A stretch of DNA of 64,000 nucleotides from Dongia_B soli (GCF_034044715.1 NZ_JAXCLW010000006.1:1-64000); one strand, 5' to 3'; counted from the first letter of the stretch, positions 53,815 to 63,398 are shown. Numbers and translations are program-made. Notes: generated by a model not told the origin, from the letters alone.

Positions 53815-54498
53815 CTATAGCTCGATTTCCGGCGCATCCGCGCGGCGCGCCATGCGGGCGAGAATGCTTTTTCGTTTGTCGCGCCGGGAGCTGGGCTCCT
53901 CATCCGCGTTGAGCGAGAGCCGGACGGTGATGGGGACATGATCCGACGCGCCGCGACCGAGGATCGTGGTTTCCTCGCAATTGAGATCGCGCACGAAGCA
54001 GCGGTCGAGGCGCAGGGGAATGACATTGCCGCAATTATGAGTCGGCTGGCGGGGGCCGACATCGCGGAAGCCCGGCAGCAGAGGCGGGCCTACCAGATTG
54101 CAATCGCCGAGAATGGCGGCGCGCCGGGGCAGGATATCGGCAATGCGGCGAAGCTGGCGCCGGTTCAGCAATTGCCCATGCGAGAGATGCACATTGGCGA
54201 CGGTGAAATCCTTCAGCAGGATGATCTGGCACACCCGGCGGATCAGCAGGCCGCGCGGCAAGGTGAGAATTTCCGGCACCTGATGCAAGGGCTCGGGGCT
54301 CCAGACCGCAAGGCCGTGGCGGCGGTCCGGCAGGGGCGCCCTGGCATAATGGCCTCCGACCAGGCCCGGCAGCAGGTCGATCTCCTCGGTGGTTTCCTGC
54401 AGCAGCAGCAGATCGGGTTGTTCATGCTGGATGAGTTTCTCGATCTCGCCCAAATTCGCCCCGGCGCGATGCAGCAGATTCCAACTGATGATCTTCAT
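53815..54498 (-). CDS. endonuclease/exonuclease/phosphatase-family protein
   Basis: The 227-aa protein has the EEP fold motifs MKIISWNLLHR, the catalytic Glu in LLLLQETTEEID, NVHLSHG, the ILGDCNLVG (GDxN) motif and SDHVPITV with the catalytic His. Members hydrolyse phosphodiesters in nucleic acids or phospholipid headgroups. It follows a phospholipase-D-type gene on the same strand, 91 bp downstream; the pairing suggests phospholipid or nucleic-acid turnover. Confidence 0.9.
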   Translation of the reverse strand: MKIISWNLLHRAGANLGEIEKLIQHEQPDLLLLQETTEEIDLLPGLVGGHYARAPLPDRRHGLAVWSPEPLHQVPEILTLPRGLLIRRVCQIILLKDFTVANVHLSHGQLLNRRQLRRIADILPRRAAILGDCNLVGPPLLPGFRDVGPRQPTHNCGNVIPLRLDRCFVRDLNCEETTILGRGASDHVPITVRLSLNADEEPSSRRDKRKSILARMARRADAPEIEL

Positions 54499-54589
54499 GC
54501 TGGACTACCTACCGGCTCCTCATGACCACTTTCCAGGCAATCATAGCAATGTTGTGTTCCTGGCCAGCAATATCAATGCAGGGCCCCTA

Positions 54590-56287
54590 TCAACTGCGGC
54601 CGTCACTTGATCGTGTCCGATCATGTTGTGACCGGTTATGTCCCTGCGCCGGCCTGCTGGCAAAATGCAGCCTCCAGGCACGCAGCAGCAATGCGATGCC
54701 GATCCAGACCGCGATCACCGCCAGGGGGTAGGCGATCAGCTTCGGCGCCAGGACGGCAAGGAGCGCCAGCCCAACCAGGACCAGGCCACCGACTGCAATG
54801 ACCCGCGCTTCGGTCGAGGTCAAGGCGCGATGCTGGCTGAGGCTGGCGCCGATCGAGCTGCCGGCGCCGATCGTGCCGGCGAGCAAACGCCCGGCATTGG
54901 CGCGCTGGCTGCCGCGACCGATCGGATTCGGGCGGTGTTGCGGCCAGGTGGTTGCTTGTCCGGCCGGCGCCGGCGGCAAATCGGCATCCTCTTCTTCATC
55001 GGCGACATAGCCGCCGCCGGGCCGGACCTTGCCGGCCTGCAGGACGATCTCCGTGCAATTGCGCAGATCGCGCAGATACATCGCCTCCATGGCGCGGGCG
55101 AAGACGCGGTCGTCGATGGTGATGTCCAATTCGCGGTTGGAGATCCAGCTCGCCAGATTGGAATTGCTCGATCCGACGCGCGCCCAGCAGCTATCGGCGA
55201 CCGTGGTCTTCGCATGCATCATCGGGCCGTTCCATTCGAAGACCCGCACGCCGGCTTCCAGCAGCGGCCGGTATTCGGCGAGCGACAGCGCCTTGATCAA
55301 GGGGACGTCGCTGGAGCCCGGCACCAGCAGCCGCACATCGACCCCCGCCCGCGCCGCATCGGTCAGGGTGTTCACATAGCCGGTGGTGGCGACGAAATAG
55401 GCATCGGCCAGCCAGAGGCGGTGCTTCACCGTGCTGGCGACCATCTGCTGCAGGCGATAGAGGCCCATATTGTCCGGCCGCCCGGCGACGACCCAGAGAT
55501 CGAGCGGGCCGATGAAGTCGGTCGATTGCGAGGGCGGGACATCGCCGATCGGCACGGTCGGCGTTGCCATGTCTTCGGCGGTATCCTCATTTGCCGCGAC
55601 CGGCAGGTCCTGCGGCAGATCTTCCGGCGGCAAAGGCGGTCCCGCGGCAGCCCAGCTATCGGCGAAGGAAGCCTCGAGATGGCGCACCGCCGGGCCGCGT
55701 ATCTCGACCGCCGTATCGCGCCAGGGGGCACGGCCGCGCGAGGGATCGGGCGCCCAGTTCTTGCTGATGCACAAGCCGCCGGCAAAGGCGACGGCGCCAT
55801 CGACCGTCAGCAATTTGCGATGGTCGCGGCTGATCCAGGCGATGGGCGTCGATAAGCGCGGCGGGTTGTAGCAGCGCACCTCGACACCGGCCTCGCGCAG
55901 CATGCGCCAGAAGCGGCGCGGCGTGCGGATGCCGCAGCCGAGCCAGTCATACAGCACGCGGCATCTGACCCCGCGGGCTGCGGCCCGCATCAGCGCATCG
56001 GCAAACTGCTGGCCGACCGCATCATCGTCGATGATGTAATTTTCCAGATGCACGACCCGCTTGGCCTCGGCGATAGCCGCCAGCCAGACCGGATAATTGG
56101 CCGGGCCGTCGCAGAGCAGGCGGGCAGCATTGCCGCGGCTGAATTCGGCGTCGGCGATGCGGGAGAAGGCGTTGCGCAACAGTGATCGCAAAGCTGTATG
56201 CGGGCTCTCCGGTGCGTTATCCAAAAAGGCGGCGATGTCGTCATCCGACGGCTCGTCCGCCACTTTTTCTGCACGGTGATCCTGCAT
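54590..56287 (-). CDS. phospholipase D / cardiolipin-synthase-like protein
   Basis: The 565-aa protein has two PLD half-sites: HRKLLTVDGAVAFAGG (first HxKxxxxD) and HAKTTVADSCWARVGSSNSN (second), with an AGVEVRCYNPPRL region between. A C-terminal hydrophobic stretch (about residues 485-545) gives two membrane helices, unusual because cardiolipin synthases carry theirs at the N-terminus. The start is taken at ATG 56287, which has AAAGGA upstream; ATG 56326 and 56341 are alternatives. Confidence 0.9.
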   Translation of the reverse strand: MQDHRAEKVADEPSDDDIAAFLDNAPESPHTALRSLLRNAFSRIADAEFSRGNAARLLCDGPANYPVWLAAIAEAKRVVHLENYIIDDDAVGQQFADALMRAAARGVRCRVLYDWLGCGIRTPRRFWRMLREAGVEVRCYNPPRLSTPIAWISRDHRKLLTVDGAVAFAGGLCISKNWAPDPSRGRAPWRDTAVEIRGPAVRHLEASFADSWAAAGPPLPPEDLPQDLPVAANEDTAEDMATPTVPIGDVPPSQSTDFIGPLDLWVVAGRPDNMGLYRLQQMVASTVKHRLWLADAYFVATTGYVNTLTDAARAGVDVRLLVPGSSDVPLIKALSLAEYRPLLEAGVRVFEWNGPMMHAKTTVADSCWARVGSSNSNLASWISNRELDITIDDRVFARAMEAMYLRDLRNCTEIVLQAGKVRPGGGYVADEEEDADLPPAPAGQATTWPQHRPNPIGRGSQRANAGRLLAGTIGAGSSIGASLSQHRALTSTEARVIAVGGLVLVGLALLAVLAPKLIAYPLAVIAVWIGIALLLRAWRLHFASRPAQGHNRSQHDRTRSSDGRS

Positions 56288-56404
56288 GCACGCGTCCTTT
56301 CCAACCTTCAGGACCGGATCGGCCATAATGCCCGGTCGCATATGTTGCTAAGGAATGCAACCCCCGTCCAGGGCCGTCGTTCGCAATCAATTTACTGTGT
56401 GGTG

Positions 56405-57118
56405 CTATATTCCTGCCGCGGGTACCGCCAGCCGCCACTGTTCCCAGCCTCTGGCGCGAAGCTCGCAAGCCGGGCAGGTGCCGCAGCCATAGCCCCAGCC
56501 GTGCCGCTGCGTACGGTCGCCGTGATAGCAGGTATGGCTGTGTTCGCGGATGAGATCGACGAAGGCGCCGCCGCCGATTTCGGCGCTGAGCTGCCAGGTT
56601 GCTGCCTTGTCGAGCCACATCAGCGGCGTATGTAGGACGAAGCGCTGGTCCATGCCCAGGTTGAGTGTCGCCTGCAGGGCCTTGATGGTGTCATCGCGGC
56701 AATCCGGATAGCCGGAGAAATCCGTCTCGCACATGCCGCCGACGATATGCTTGACGCCGCGCCGCCAGGCGAGGGCAGCGGCGAAGGTGAGAAAGAGCAG
56801 GTTGCGTCCCGGCACGAAGGTGTTCGGCAGCCCCTGGGCATTGGCGATGATCTCGACATCCCGGGTGAGGGCGGTGTCGCTCACTTGCGACAGCACGCCG
56901 AGATCGAGCAGGTGATCCTCGCCCAGCCTTACCGACCAGGCGGGCGATAGGGCGCGCATCTGCGCGATGACGACGTTGCGCTGCTCAAGCTCGATTGCAT
57001 GGCGCTGGCGATAATCGAAACCGAGGGTCTCGACCTGATCGAAACGCTCCAGCGCCCAGGCGAGGCAGGTGGTGGAATCCTGGCCGCCGGAGAACAGCAC
57101 GATGGCTTTATTATTCAT
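56405..57118 (-). CDS. queC: 7-cyano-7-deazaguanine synthase
   Basis: The 237-aa protein has the PP-loop motif VLFSGGQDSTTCLAWAL and the C-terminal zinc motif CGTCPACELRARG preceded by CYHGDRTQ. QueC converts 7-carboxy-7-deazaguanine to preQ0 in an ATP-dependent step of queuosine synthesis. It is the last gene of a queE-queD-queC operon and its start overlaps the queD stop (ATGA). Confidence 0.96.
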   Translation of the reverse strand: MNNKAIVLFSGGQDSTTCLAWALERFDQVETLGFDYRQRHAIELEQRNVVIAQMRALSPAWSVRLGEDHLLDLGVLSQVSDTALTRDVEIIANAQGLPNTFVPGRNLLFLTFAAALAWRRGVKHIVGGMCETDFSGYPDCRDDTIKALQATLNLGMDQRFVLHTPLMWLDKAATWQLSAEIGGGAFVDLIREHSHTCYHGDRTQRHGWGYGCGTCPACELRARGWEQWRLAVPAAGI

Positions 57119-57519
57119 GCCGCTGCTCCACTTGCAGCCCGGCCCGCCAGTTGCACGGGTCCGAAATAGGAGCAGGATTCACCGGCGCTGTCGCGATAGA
57201 CGGTGACGCGGTAAAGCCCGGAGGGTGCAACGGGAACCAGGCGCTGCCAGATCCAGCGCGACAGATTTTCCAAGGTGGCCGGGCCGAGATCGGGAACCTC
57301 ATCGAGGAAACGATGGTCGAGTGCATCGCGCGCATCTTCCAATGCCTGTTCGAAGAGGCCGAGATCGACCAGCATGCCGGTTGCCGGATCGGGATAGCCG
57401 CGCAAGGCGATCTCGGCCCGGTAGGAATGGCCGTGGATACGGCGGCTGGAATCGGTCTCAATGCGCCGTTGCAAGGTATGAGCCGCTTCGAAGCGGAATT
57501 GCTTGGTCAATTCGAACAT
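57115..57519 (-). CDS. queD: 6-carboxytetrahydropterin synthase-like protein lacking the catalytic Cys
   Basis: The 134-aa protein has the zinc ligands H14, H29 and H31 (FRFEAAHTLQ, RRIHGHSY) and the LDHRFLDEVPDLGPATLENLSRWIW block of QueD. The catalytic Cys of E. coli QueD (C27, in KCGRLHGH) is replaced by S25 here (SSRRIHGH). It lies between queE and queC with ATG/TGA overlaps on both sides, so a role in queuosine synthesis is very likely; how it manages without the Cys is open. The start is ATG 57519, which shares its A with the queE stop. Confidence 0.9.
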   Translation of the reverse strand: MFELTKQFRFEAAHTLQRRIETDSSRRIHGHSYRAEIALRGYPDPATGMLVDLGLFEQALEDARDALDHRFLDEVPDLGPATLENLSRWIWQRLVPVAPSGLYRVTVYRDSAGESCSYFGPVQLAGRAASGAAA

Positions 57520-58151
57520 CAGGGAATTCCGATGAGCTTGTGGGTTTGCAGACTGAGCTTCCATTGCGAATGGCTAAGGCAATAATCCACCACGGCGGCG
57601 GTATTGGCCTGCCGCGCCGGGCCATCCATCGGCTGCAGCCAGAAATGGGTGAAGTCCAGCCCGGTGAAACGCGCGGGATCGGCTTCTGCCTGCGGATAGA
57701 CCAGTTTCAATTCATGGCCGCGTCTTTGCTTCAGCTCGGTATCGGCCTTCGGACTGACGCAGATCCAGTCGAGCCCGGCAGGTGCTTCGATCGTGCCGTT
57801 GGTCTCCACGGCGATCTCGAAGCCCTGATGGTGCAGGGCGTCGATCAGCACGGCATCGACTTGCAACAACGGCTCGCCGCCGGTCAGGACGACGAAGCGG
57901 CCGGGTTTCTCGCCGCCCCAGATGCGGGCGATCTCGGCAACCAGCGTCGCGGCATCGGCAAAGCGGCCGCCATTTTCGCCGTCGATCCCGACGAAATCGG
58001 TATCGCAGAAACGGCAAACCGCATGGGCGCGGTCCGCCTCGCGGCCCGACCACAGATTGCAACCGGCAAAACGGCAGAAGACCGCGCTGCGCCCGGCCTG
58101 GGCCCCTTCGCCTTGCAAGGTTTTGAAGATTTCTTTTACGGCGTAGGACAT
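57519..58151 (-). CDS. queE: 7-carboxy-7-deazaguanine synthase
   Basis: The 210-aa protein is a small radical-SAM enzyme: FKTLQGEGAQAGRSAVFCRFAGCNLWSG, then CRFCDTDFVG, with the iron-sulfur cysteines in the queE-type extended CX14CX2C arrangement, followed by VVLTGGEPLLQVD. It converts 6-carboxy-tetrahydropterin to 7-carboxy-7-deazaguanine. It is the first gene of the que operon; no preQ1 riboswitch could be recognised in the upstream spacer by eye. Confidence 0.95.
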   Translation of the reverse strand: MSYAVKEIFKTLQGEGAQAGRSAVFCRFAGCNLWSGREADRAHAVCRFCDTDFVGIDGENGGRFADAATLVAEIARIWGGEKPGRFVVLTGGEPLLQVDAVLIDALHHQGFEIAVETNGTIEAPAGLDWICVSPKADTELKQRRGHELKLVYPQAEADPARFTGLDFTHFWLQPMDGPARQANTAAVVDYCLSHSQWKLSLQTHKLIGIP

Positions 58152-58624
58152 GTTCCGCCTGTTCCCGCTTTCGACAGCGCACCGATGCGGGCGGCATCGG
58201 CGGGGTCGCTGGCGACGATAGATGATTGAAATGTGACGCCGTGCTGTCCCACGGCGTTGGCGCCGAGCGGGTTCCCGCCAGCATCCAATGGCCGTTCACT
58301 TAGCGACGCCGGCAGGAAAAGCCAAGGACAAAATTGCCGCGATTACGCGATATCTGTGGCCCAGCGGTCGAATCACTACCTAAGATTGCGAGGAGCAACT
58401 GCCCTGAGCAATCTTTCCTAGTTACCGGACGGCCGGTCATTGTGTCGATCAGCTGCGGTAGCAGCGCCGGTCGCTCGCCCCGCATATTGTCCCGCGTATT
58501 GTAAAGCCTCACTGCCACCCCATTTAACAACTACATGGATGCACAGGATCGCGCTGATCGCTGATTCTCTCTCGATCCGGCCGAACAGGTCCTGACTGCC
58601 GTGGCCGATATGAGGAGATATCCC
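58152..58624. other. 473-bp spacer between the que operon and the stress-protein genes
   Basis: It holds the divergent promoters of the two operons. A small ACCGG-N4-CCGGT dyad lies around 58423-58436. No gene, REP palindrome or recognisable riboswitch was seen. Confidence 0.45.
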
Positions 58625-58939
58625 ATGACCACGCGCACTGTCACCACCTTCGTCGTTTTCAATCATCCGTTTCGCTTGACCGGTCTTGATCAGCTTCAGC
58701 CCCCCGGTAATTATGAAATCGAAACCGATGAAGAGACGATTGACGATCTTTCCTTCATCGCGTATCGCCGGGTCAGCACCCTGATCCACTTGCACCCTCA
58801 ACCCGATCGACCAGGCATTGTCCAGACATGGACGGTCGATCCCTCCGAATTGGTGGCAGCTTTAGCGGCGGATGAGCGCTCGACTGAAGAAGCTACTCCG
58901 GTGGGCGAAAAAGCCGGGTATAACGAAACCGTGCGATGA
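58625..58939 (+). CDS. small conserved-type protein upstream of a universal stress protein
   Basis: The 104-aa protein starts MTTRTVTTFVVFNHPFRLTG and continues with a pattern FxLxGLDxxxPPGxYEIETDEE...LSFIAYRRVSTLI that recurs in small alphaproteobacterial proteins of unknown function. GAGGAGAT lies seven bases before the ATG. The stop overlaps the start of the universal stress protein by four bases, so the two are coupled. Confidence 0.8.
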   Translation: MTTRTVTTFVVFNHPFRLTGLDQLQPPGNYEIETDEETIDDLSFIAYRRVSTLIHLHPQPDRPGIVQTWTVDPSELVAALAADERSTEEATPVGEKAGYNETVR

Positions 58940-59784
58940 CTGGAAGAATTCTGATCCCCCTTTATGAATGTCCGTTTGACAATCGGTTGCTCGATGTAGC
59001 GCAACAGATCATCAAAAGCGGCCGAGCGTGTCTGCAAGTCGCGTTTTTTCGGGTGGAGCCGGCCAACGGGCGGATTTTCGGGTCAGAAGTCGCCACCGGT
59101 GCGGGAACGGATGAGCAAGAGTTGGAAGCGGCCGGCGCAGCGATTACAGCTGAAATCCGGGTGCAATTGGAGAAATGGGCCTCAGAGCACAATTATCGCG
59201 TTACGGACGAATACGATCCGGAATTTGCCTTCCAAGTTTCCTTCACTGAGCACATCGGCGATCCGACGGCTGCGCTGACATTGATGGGCAGATTGAGCGA
59301 CCTGATCATTTGCTTCAGGCCGAACCGGGCTTCCGGGGCATCTCAGCGAATTTTCGATACGGCGCTTTCCGCTACCGGACGGCTGACACTTGTCGTCCCG
59401 AAGAATCCACCGGACGAAATCCTGAAGCATGTTGTAATTGCCTGGGATGGAAGCCTGCAAATCAGTCATGTCCTGGCGCAGGCGACGAGTTTTTTGCGCA
59501 CCGCTGGACGCGTTTCGATTTTTTGTTACCCAGACGCAAACGTCGACATGGGTCTGTCGCAGCTCATGCAATATCTCGCTTGTCATGGCATTACGGCGCG
59601 GCAGATCGAAAGCCGCCACTTAAAATCGATCGGCGAATCCCTGATCGAGGCAGCAAAGACGAAGCAGGCAAGCCTGCTCCTCATGGGCGCCTACGGACAT
59701 ACCCGTATGCATGAATTTTTTCTCGGTGGTGTGACGCGCCATCTGTTGAAGCACACGACAGTGCCACTGCTGATGGCGCATTAG
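58936..59784 (+). CDS. universal stress protein, tandem UspA type
   Basis: The 282-aa protein has two UspA-like halves (about residues 1-145 and 150-282). The second ends with the intact nucleotide motif LLLMGAYGHTRMHEFFLGGVTRHLLKHTTVPLLM, the G-2X-G-9X-G(S/T) pattern; the first half is degenerate. Such proteins help survival under starvation, oxygen limitation or envelope stress. The start overlaps the upstream small gene. Confidence 0.92.
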   Translation: MTGRILIPLYECPFDNRLLDVAQQIIKSGRACLQVAFFRVEPANGRIFGSEVATGAGTDEQELEAAGAAITAEIRVQLEKWASEHNYRVTDEYDPEFAFQVSFTEHIGDPTAALTLMGRLSDLIICFRPNRASGASQRIFDTALSATGRLTLVVPKNPPDEILKHVVIAWDGSLQISHVLAQATSFLRTAGRVSIFCYPDANVDMGLSQLMQYLACHGITARQIESRHLKSIGESLIEAAKTKQASLLLMGAYGHTRMHEFFLGGVTRHLLKHTTVPLLMAH

Positions 59785-59788
59785 TCCA

Positions 59789-60154
59789 TTAGAAGGCATC
59801 TTCGAGTTCGGCAGGGTTCCAGAATTCGAGATGCGAGCTGTCGATATCCTCGGCGGTTAAATCGTCCGTCGGCTTCTCTTCGGAATCAGCATTCTCGTTC
59901 ATCTCCCTGCCGGTGCGCTGCCGGAGCAGGCATTGAATACCTGCTTCGATGCGGTCGCGCCGCTGCGAGAGCATGCTGGAACACTCGCCATACGAAATGC
60001 TCCCAGCCTGGCACCAGCCATTGCAAATGCGTGGATCGACCGCGACGGCAACGAATAACTCATGGTTGGTCAAGCCGAAAACGAAGCGGTTTCGCTTCGG
60101 TGAATAACGAGGCGCGCCTCGCAGATGCGGAATGACATCGAGCTGTGAAACCAC
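59789..60154 (-). CDS. protein of unknown function
   Basis: The 121-aa protein starts at a GTG at 60154 (GAGG eight bases upstream) and reads MVSQLDVIPHLRGAPRYSPK, with FGLTNHELFVAVAVDPRICNGWC in the middle and an acidic tail (DDLTAEDIDSSHLEFWNPAELEDAF). I do not recognise it. Its stop lies four bases after the convergent universal stress protein gene. Confidence 0.55.
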   Translation of the reverse strand: MVSQLDVIPHLRGAPRYSPKRNRFVFGLTNHELFVAVAVDPRICNGWCQAGSISYGECSSMLSQRRDRIEAGIQCLLRQRTGREMNENADSEEKPTDDLTAEDIDSSHLEFWNPAELEDAF

Positions 60155-60335
60155 GGCAAAACCTCAGATAGACCGAATAGATCTCGGTGATCTTTTCGGT
60201 GGATTTGTTCCGAAAGTATCGAAGCGAGTTTCGCCATCGGGGCAGGCAGCGGAAGCAAAAACAACCATGGGCTTCTTTTTATGGCTTAGCAAGCGCCATC
60301 GGATGGAGAATGCAAGGGACTAATACAATGACGTG

Positions 60336-61043
60336 ATGGGGTCGGACTGGTACAATCAAGTCATGCAGGCGCGAAGGCTCACGGACGGCACCGCATCGCT
60401 AAGCGCGGACCGCCGCCTCAACCAGGCATTTCTGACAGCAACATTCGGTTTCAGCGTTTCGGCGCTTGCCGCCTTGACCGCACTGGGTGTCCTGTTCGAC
60501 TGGCATCGCGGCACCCTGACAGGCCTTGCCTACGGTATCTGTCTGCTCTGCTGTTCCTTTTGTTCATGGTATTACAATGTGGTGCAGCGCATGACGCCGC
60601 ACCTGATGCGGCGGCGGCAGATCATGCGTTTGCTCGATCACGCCGCCATCTTCCTGCTCATTGCCGGCACCTATACGCCTTTCGTCGCCTCCGGTTTCCA
60701 TGGCCCGTTCGGGATCGGCCTCTTGGAATGGGTATGGGCTTTGGCCGTGGCCGGTATCATCCTGAAGATGATTCTGCGCGAACGCTACGACCGTGCATTC
60801 ATTCCCATTTATCTCGCTTTGGGCTGGCTGTTTCTCTTCGACCTCGTGTCGATCATCGATCGGAGCCCGTTCACCGCACTTGTCTTCCTGGTGCTGGGCG
60901 GCATCGCTTATACCGGCGGCGCGGCGATCTTCTGGCGCGGCGTCGGCCGCTGGACCGATGCCGTCTGGCATGGCTGTGTCCTGATCGGCGTGCTTACACA
61001 TTTCGCCGGTGTCCTGACGCTGATTTTCGTTGCAGCCGCTTGA
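60336..61043 (+). CDS. hemolysin III / PAQR-family membrane protein
   Basis: The protein of about 235 aa has seven predicted helices and the family signature in LLDHAAIFLLIAGTYTPFVA, an N-terminal SWYYNVVQR segment and a conserved His in VWHGCVLIGVLTHFAGV. Bacterial members (YqfA/HlyIII) are inner-membrane proteins related to the PAQR ceramidase-like family; a pore-forming role is doubtful. ATG 60336 is used, though GTG 60333 and ATG 60363 are in frame. Confidence 0.88.
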   Translation: MGSDWYNQVMQARRLTDGTASLSADRRLNQAFLTATFGFSVSALAALTALGVLFDWHRGTLTGLAYGICLLCCSFCSWYYNVVQRMTPHLMRRRQIMRLLDHAAIFLLIAGTYTPFVASGFHGPFGIGLLEWVWALAVAGIILKMILRERYDRAFIPIYLALGWLFLFDLVSIIDRSPFTALVFLVLGGIAYTGGAAIFWRGVGRWTDAVWHGCVLIGVLTHFAGVLTLIFVAAA

Positions 61044-61129
61044 GCGTCGCATGTCGGAAGGACGGCCGGGGGCGGCCTTAGCCGGACCGCAAGTCTATCC
61101 TTGCAGCCGATGGCCGGTTTGCCCATCCG

Positions 61130-62797
61130 TTATACACTCATCGTACCGAGGCGGCCGTTTTCGATAACGAAGCTACGCAGGGTGCTGAGGCTGGCTTTGG
61201 GATCGGTCACGTCAGATATGGTACGGAAATGCGCCGTCAGGCTGTCGCGGGTGATCTCGATCGCCATATAGCCGCGCTTACGGCTGTCGAAGAATTTGAC
61301 TTGGGGATTCGCGGGCAGCCAGGCTGTGAGGGCTCGATAATCAGGCCCCGGCGAGGTAATCGAGGTGCCGACGAATTCGCTGGCGACCAGCGGTGAGGCG
61401 GGATTGCCGGCGTCGAGATGCAGGTCATTGGCCCAGAAAGAGTGAATGTCGCCGCTGAGCACGACCGGGTTGCGCAAGGCGGTGGCGTGAAGCTGCTGCA
61501 TGAACCGCGCGCGGCTGCCGGGATAGCCATCCCAGCGATCGGTCGAAAAAGCAAAACCGTGTTCCGGTGCCGGCTGCGGCTGGCGGAACTGCGCCATCAG
61601 CACATCCTGGCCGAAGAGGTTCCAGCGCGTGGTGCCCTGGCGCGCGGCGGCAGCGATGCCGTCATGCAGCCACCGTTCCTGCGTCGCGCCGAGGATCGAG
61701 CGGGAGAGGTCAAGGCGTTCAGGACAGGAGGCATCGGTGACGAGATGGCCGCCACCGCGATCGGGCGGGCCATAGCAGGCCTCGCGGTCGCGATATTGCC
61801 GTCCATCCAGCATGGTGATCTCGGCAAGATCGCCGAAGGAGAAGCGCTCATAGATACGCATATCCGGGCCCTGCGGCCGGGCGCGGCTGGGCCGCACCGG
61901 CATATGTTCGTAGAATGCCTGGAAGCCGGCGGCGCGGCGCTCCAGGAAACGCGCCGGCGGGTCGAAAGTCTCCGACCATTCGCCGGCATAATCGTTCTGG
62001 ACTTCGTGATCGTCGAGGGTGATCAGCATCGGCAGTTCGGCATGCAGCCGCTGCAGATCCTCGTCCAGGCGATATTGCGCATAGCGATCGCGATAGCCGT
62101 GCAGGTCCGCAGCGACGGCGCCGTGGCTGTGCGGACGCAGTGCCTTGCCGGGGGCAAGCACCTTTTCATAAATGTAATCGCCGAGGAAGAGCACGAGATC
62201 CGGCTGCTCGTCGGTCAGGTGGCGATAGGCGCTGAAATAGCCGCGCTCGTAATTCGAACAGGAGGCGACCGCGATCTTGAGCCGATCGAGCGGCGTGCCC
62301 GGCAGCGGTGCAGTCACGGCACGGCCCGCGCGGCTGACTGCATCGCCGCTGGCGAAGCGATACCAATAGGGCCGGTTCGCCGCGAGGCCGGCAAGTTCCA
62401 GATGCACCGAATGGGCATAGGCGGCTTCGGCGATGGCTTTGCCGCTGCGATGAATATCGCGGAAATCCGGATCGGCGGCGATCTCATAGGCGATCTCGAT
62501 ATCGCCGGCATGAGGATCCATGCCGCCGGGTTTTTGCGGATCGGTTCCGATCGGCTCCGGCGCCAGGCGCGTCCAGAGGACGAAGCCATCGACGGAAGGC
62601 TCACCGGCGGCCACGCCGAGGCTGAAAGGATTGCCATTGCGCCAATGCGTCTGTCGGGCGGTTGCGGCCGTGCCGGTCGCGCGTGCCACATAAGGTGCGG
62701 CGAGAAAACCGCTGGCCAGGCTTGCCCCTGCCAGCCGCAAGGCCGCACGGCGTGTGAGCAGCGGGCCGGCATGAGGCCCGGAAAGACAGCGCGGCAT
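61130..62797 (-). CDS. phoD: PhoD-type alkaline phosphatase
   Basis: The protein of about 555 aa begins with a twin-arginine signal (LLTRRAALRLAGASLASGFLAAPYVARA), as expected for a Tat-exported metallophosphatase. It has the PhoD pattern FSLGVAAGEPSVDGFVLWTRLAP, VASCSNYERGYFSAY, LVLFLGDYIYEKV, LITLDDHEVQNDY and VVLSGDIHSFWANDL with calcium/iron-binding His and Asp. It releases phosphate from esters in the periplasm or outside. ATG 62797 has AAGGA six bases upstream; ATG 62803 is adjacent and in frame. Confidence 0.94.
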   Translation of the reverse strand: MPRCLSGPHAGPLLTRRAALRLAGASLASGFLAAPYVARATGTAATARQTHWRNGNPFSLGVAAGEPSVDGFVLWTRLAPEPIGTDPQKPGGMDPHAGDIEIAYEIAADPDFRDIHRSGKAIAEAAYAHSVHLELAGLAANRPYWYRFASGDAVSRAGRAVTAPLPGTPLDRLKIAVASCSNYERGYFSAYRHLTDEQPDLVLFLGDYIYEKVLAPGKALRPHSHGAVAADLHGYRDRYAQYRLDEDLQRLHAELPMLITLDDHEVQNDYAGEWSETFDPPARFLERRAAGFQAFYEHMPVRPSRARPQGPDMRIYERFSFGDLAEITMLDGRQYRDREACYGPPDRGGGHLVTDASCPERLDLSRSILGATQERWLHDGIAAAARQGTTRWNLFGQDVLMAQFRQPQPAPEHGFAFSTDRWDGYPGSRARFMQQLHATALRNPVVLSGDIHSFWANDLHLDAGNPASPLVASEFVGTSITSPGPDYRALTAWLPANPQVKFFDSRKRGYMAIEITRDSLTAHFRTISDVTDPKASLSTLRSFVIENGRLGTMSV

Positions 62798-63366
62798 CGT
62801 CATTCCTTTGCACCGGACGGGAGCCAGCGATCATGATGCCAGGAGTCAGGCAATATGTACGACTCATGACTCGCTTCATGACCGCGCAGAGCATAGTCCT
62901 GCTACATGACAAAGAGCCTACAGCGCGGCGACGTTTGTGGGGCGGTTCGATGGAGCATCGGTGACAGAGGCCCTGCGATGCGATGAACGGCAGGTGGCTA
63001 ATGTGGCGGCGGATGATCGCTGAAAAATTGAGAATGGCGTCTTCAGTTACCGATGTCAGTCCGGCGACAAGAACGATAGCGATACTCACATCATCTTCAT
63101 GGCGCTACCGGCATAGACATGCCTTCGCGCGCATATCTTGAATGCATCGGCAATTGCCACGCGATGCAGTGCAGTCATTTGTTTGATGATTCTGCTGGTA
63201 TTCCATAATTGAGTCGAGAACAGGCATCGAAATCGTCGCTTTCATTGAAATATCACGCGCATTCGCCGCTAAAAGAGTCGCATCGACGAAGGGCTTCGGC
63301 TAGCATGCCCCTCACGCGATGCTTCCGTCACGGGAGGAAGATCGGCGAATGATGAAAAACAGAATC

Positions 63367-63378
63367 GACCAATTGGTC
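63367..63378. promoter_or_regulatory. perfect 12-bp palindrome
   Basis: GACCAATTGGTC is an uninterrupted dyad about 200 bp before the phasin start and 20 bp before the FNR-like box. It may be a regulator site; the protein is unknown. Confidence 0.35.
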
Positions 63379-63398
63379 AGAACTGTTTTGATGTTTCT

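Noticed and set aside
54638..55855. 405-aa plus-strand open frame
   Set aside because: Antisense to the PLD-type gene with both HKD motifs.
58152..58624. preQ1 riboswitch upstream of queE
   Set aside because: No preQ1-I or preQ1-II type consensus could be recognised by eye in the spacer; a covariance search (Rfam preQ1 models) would decide.
61418..62836. 472-aa plus-strand open frame
   Set aside because: Antisense to phoD, which has a full Tat signal and metal motifs.
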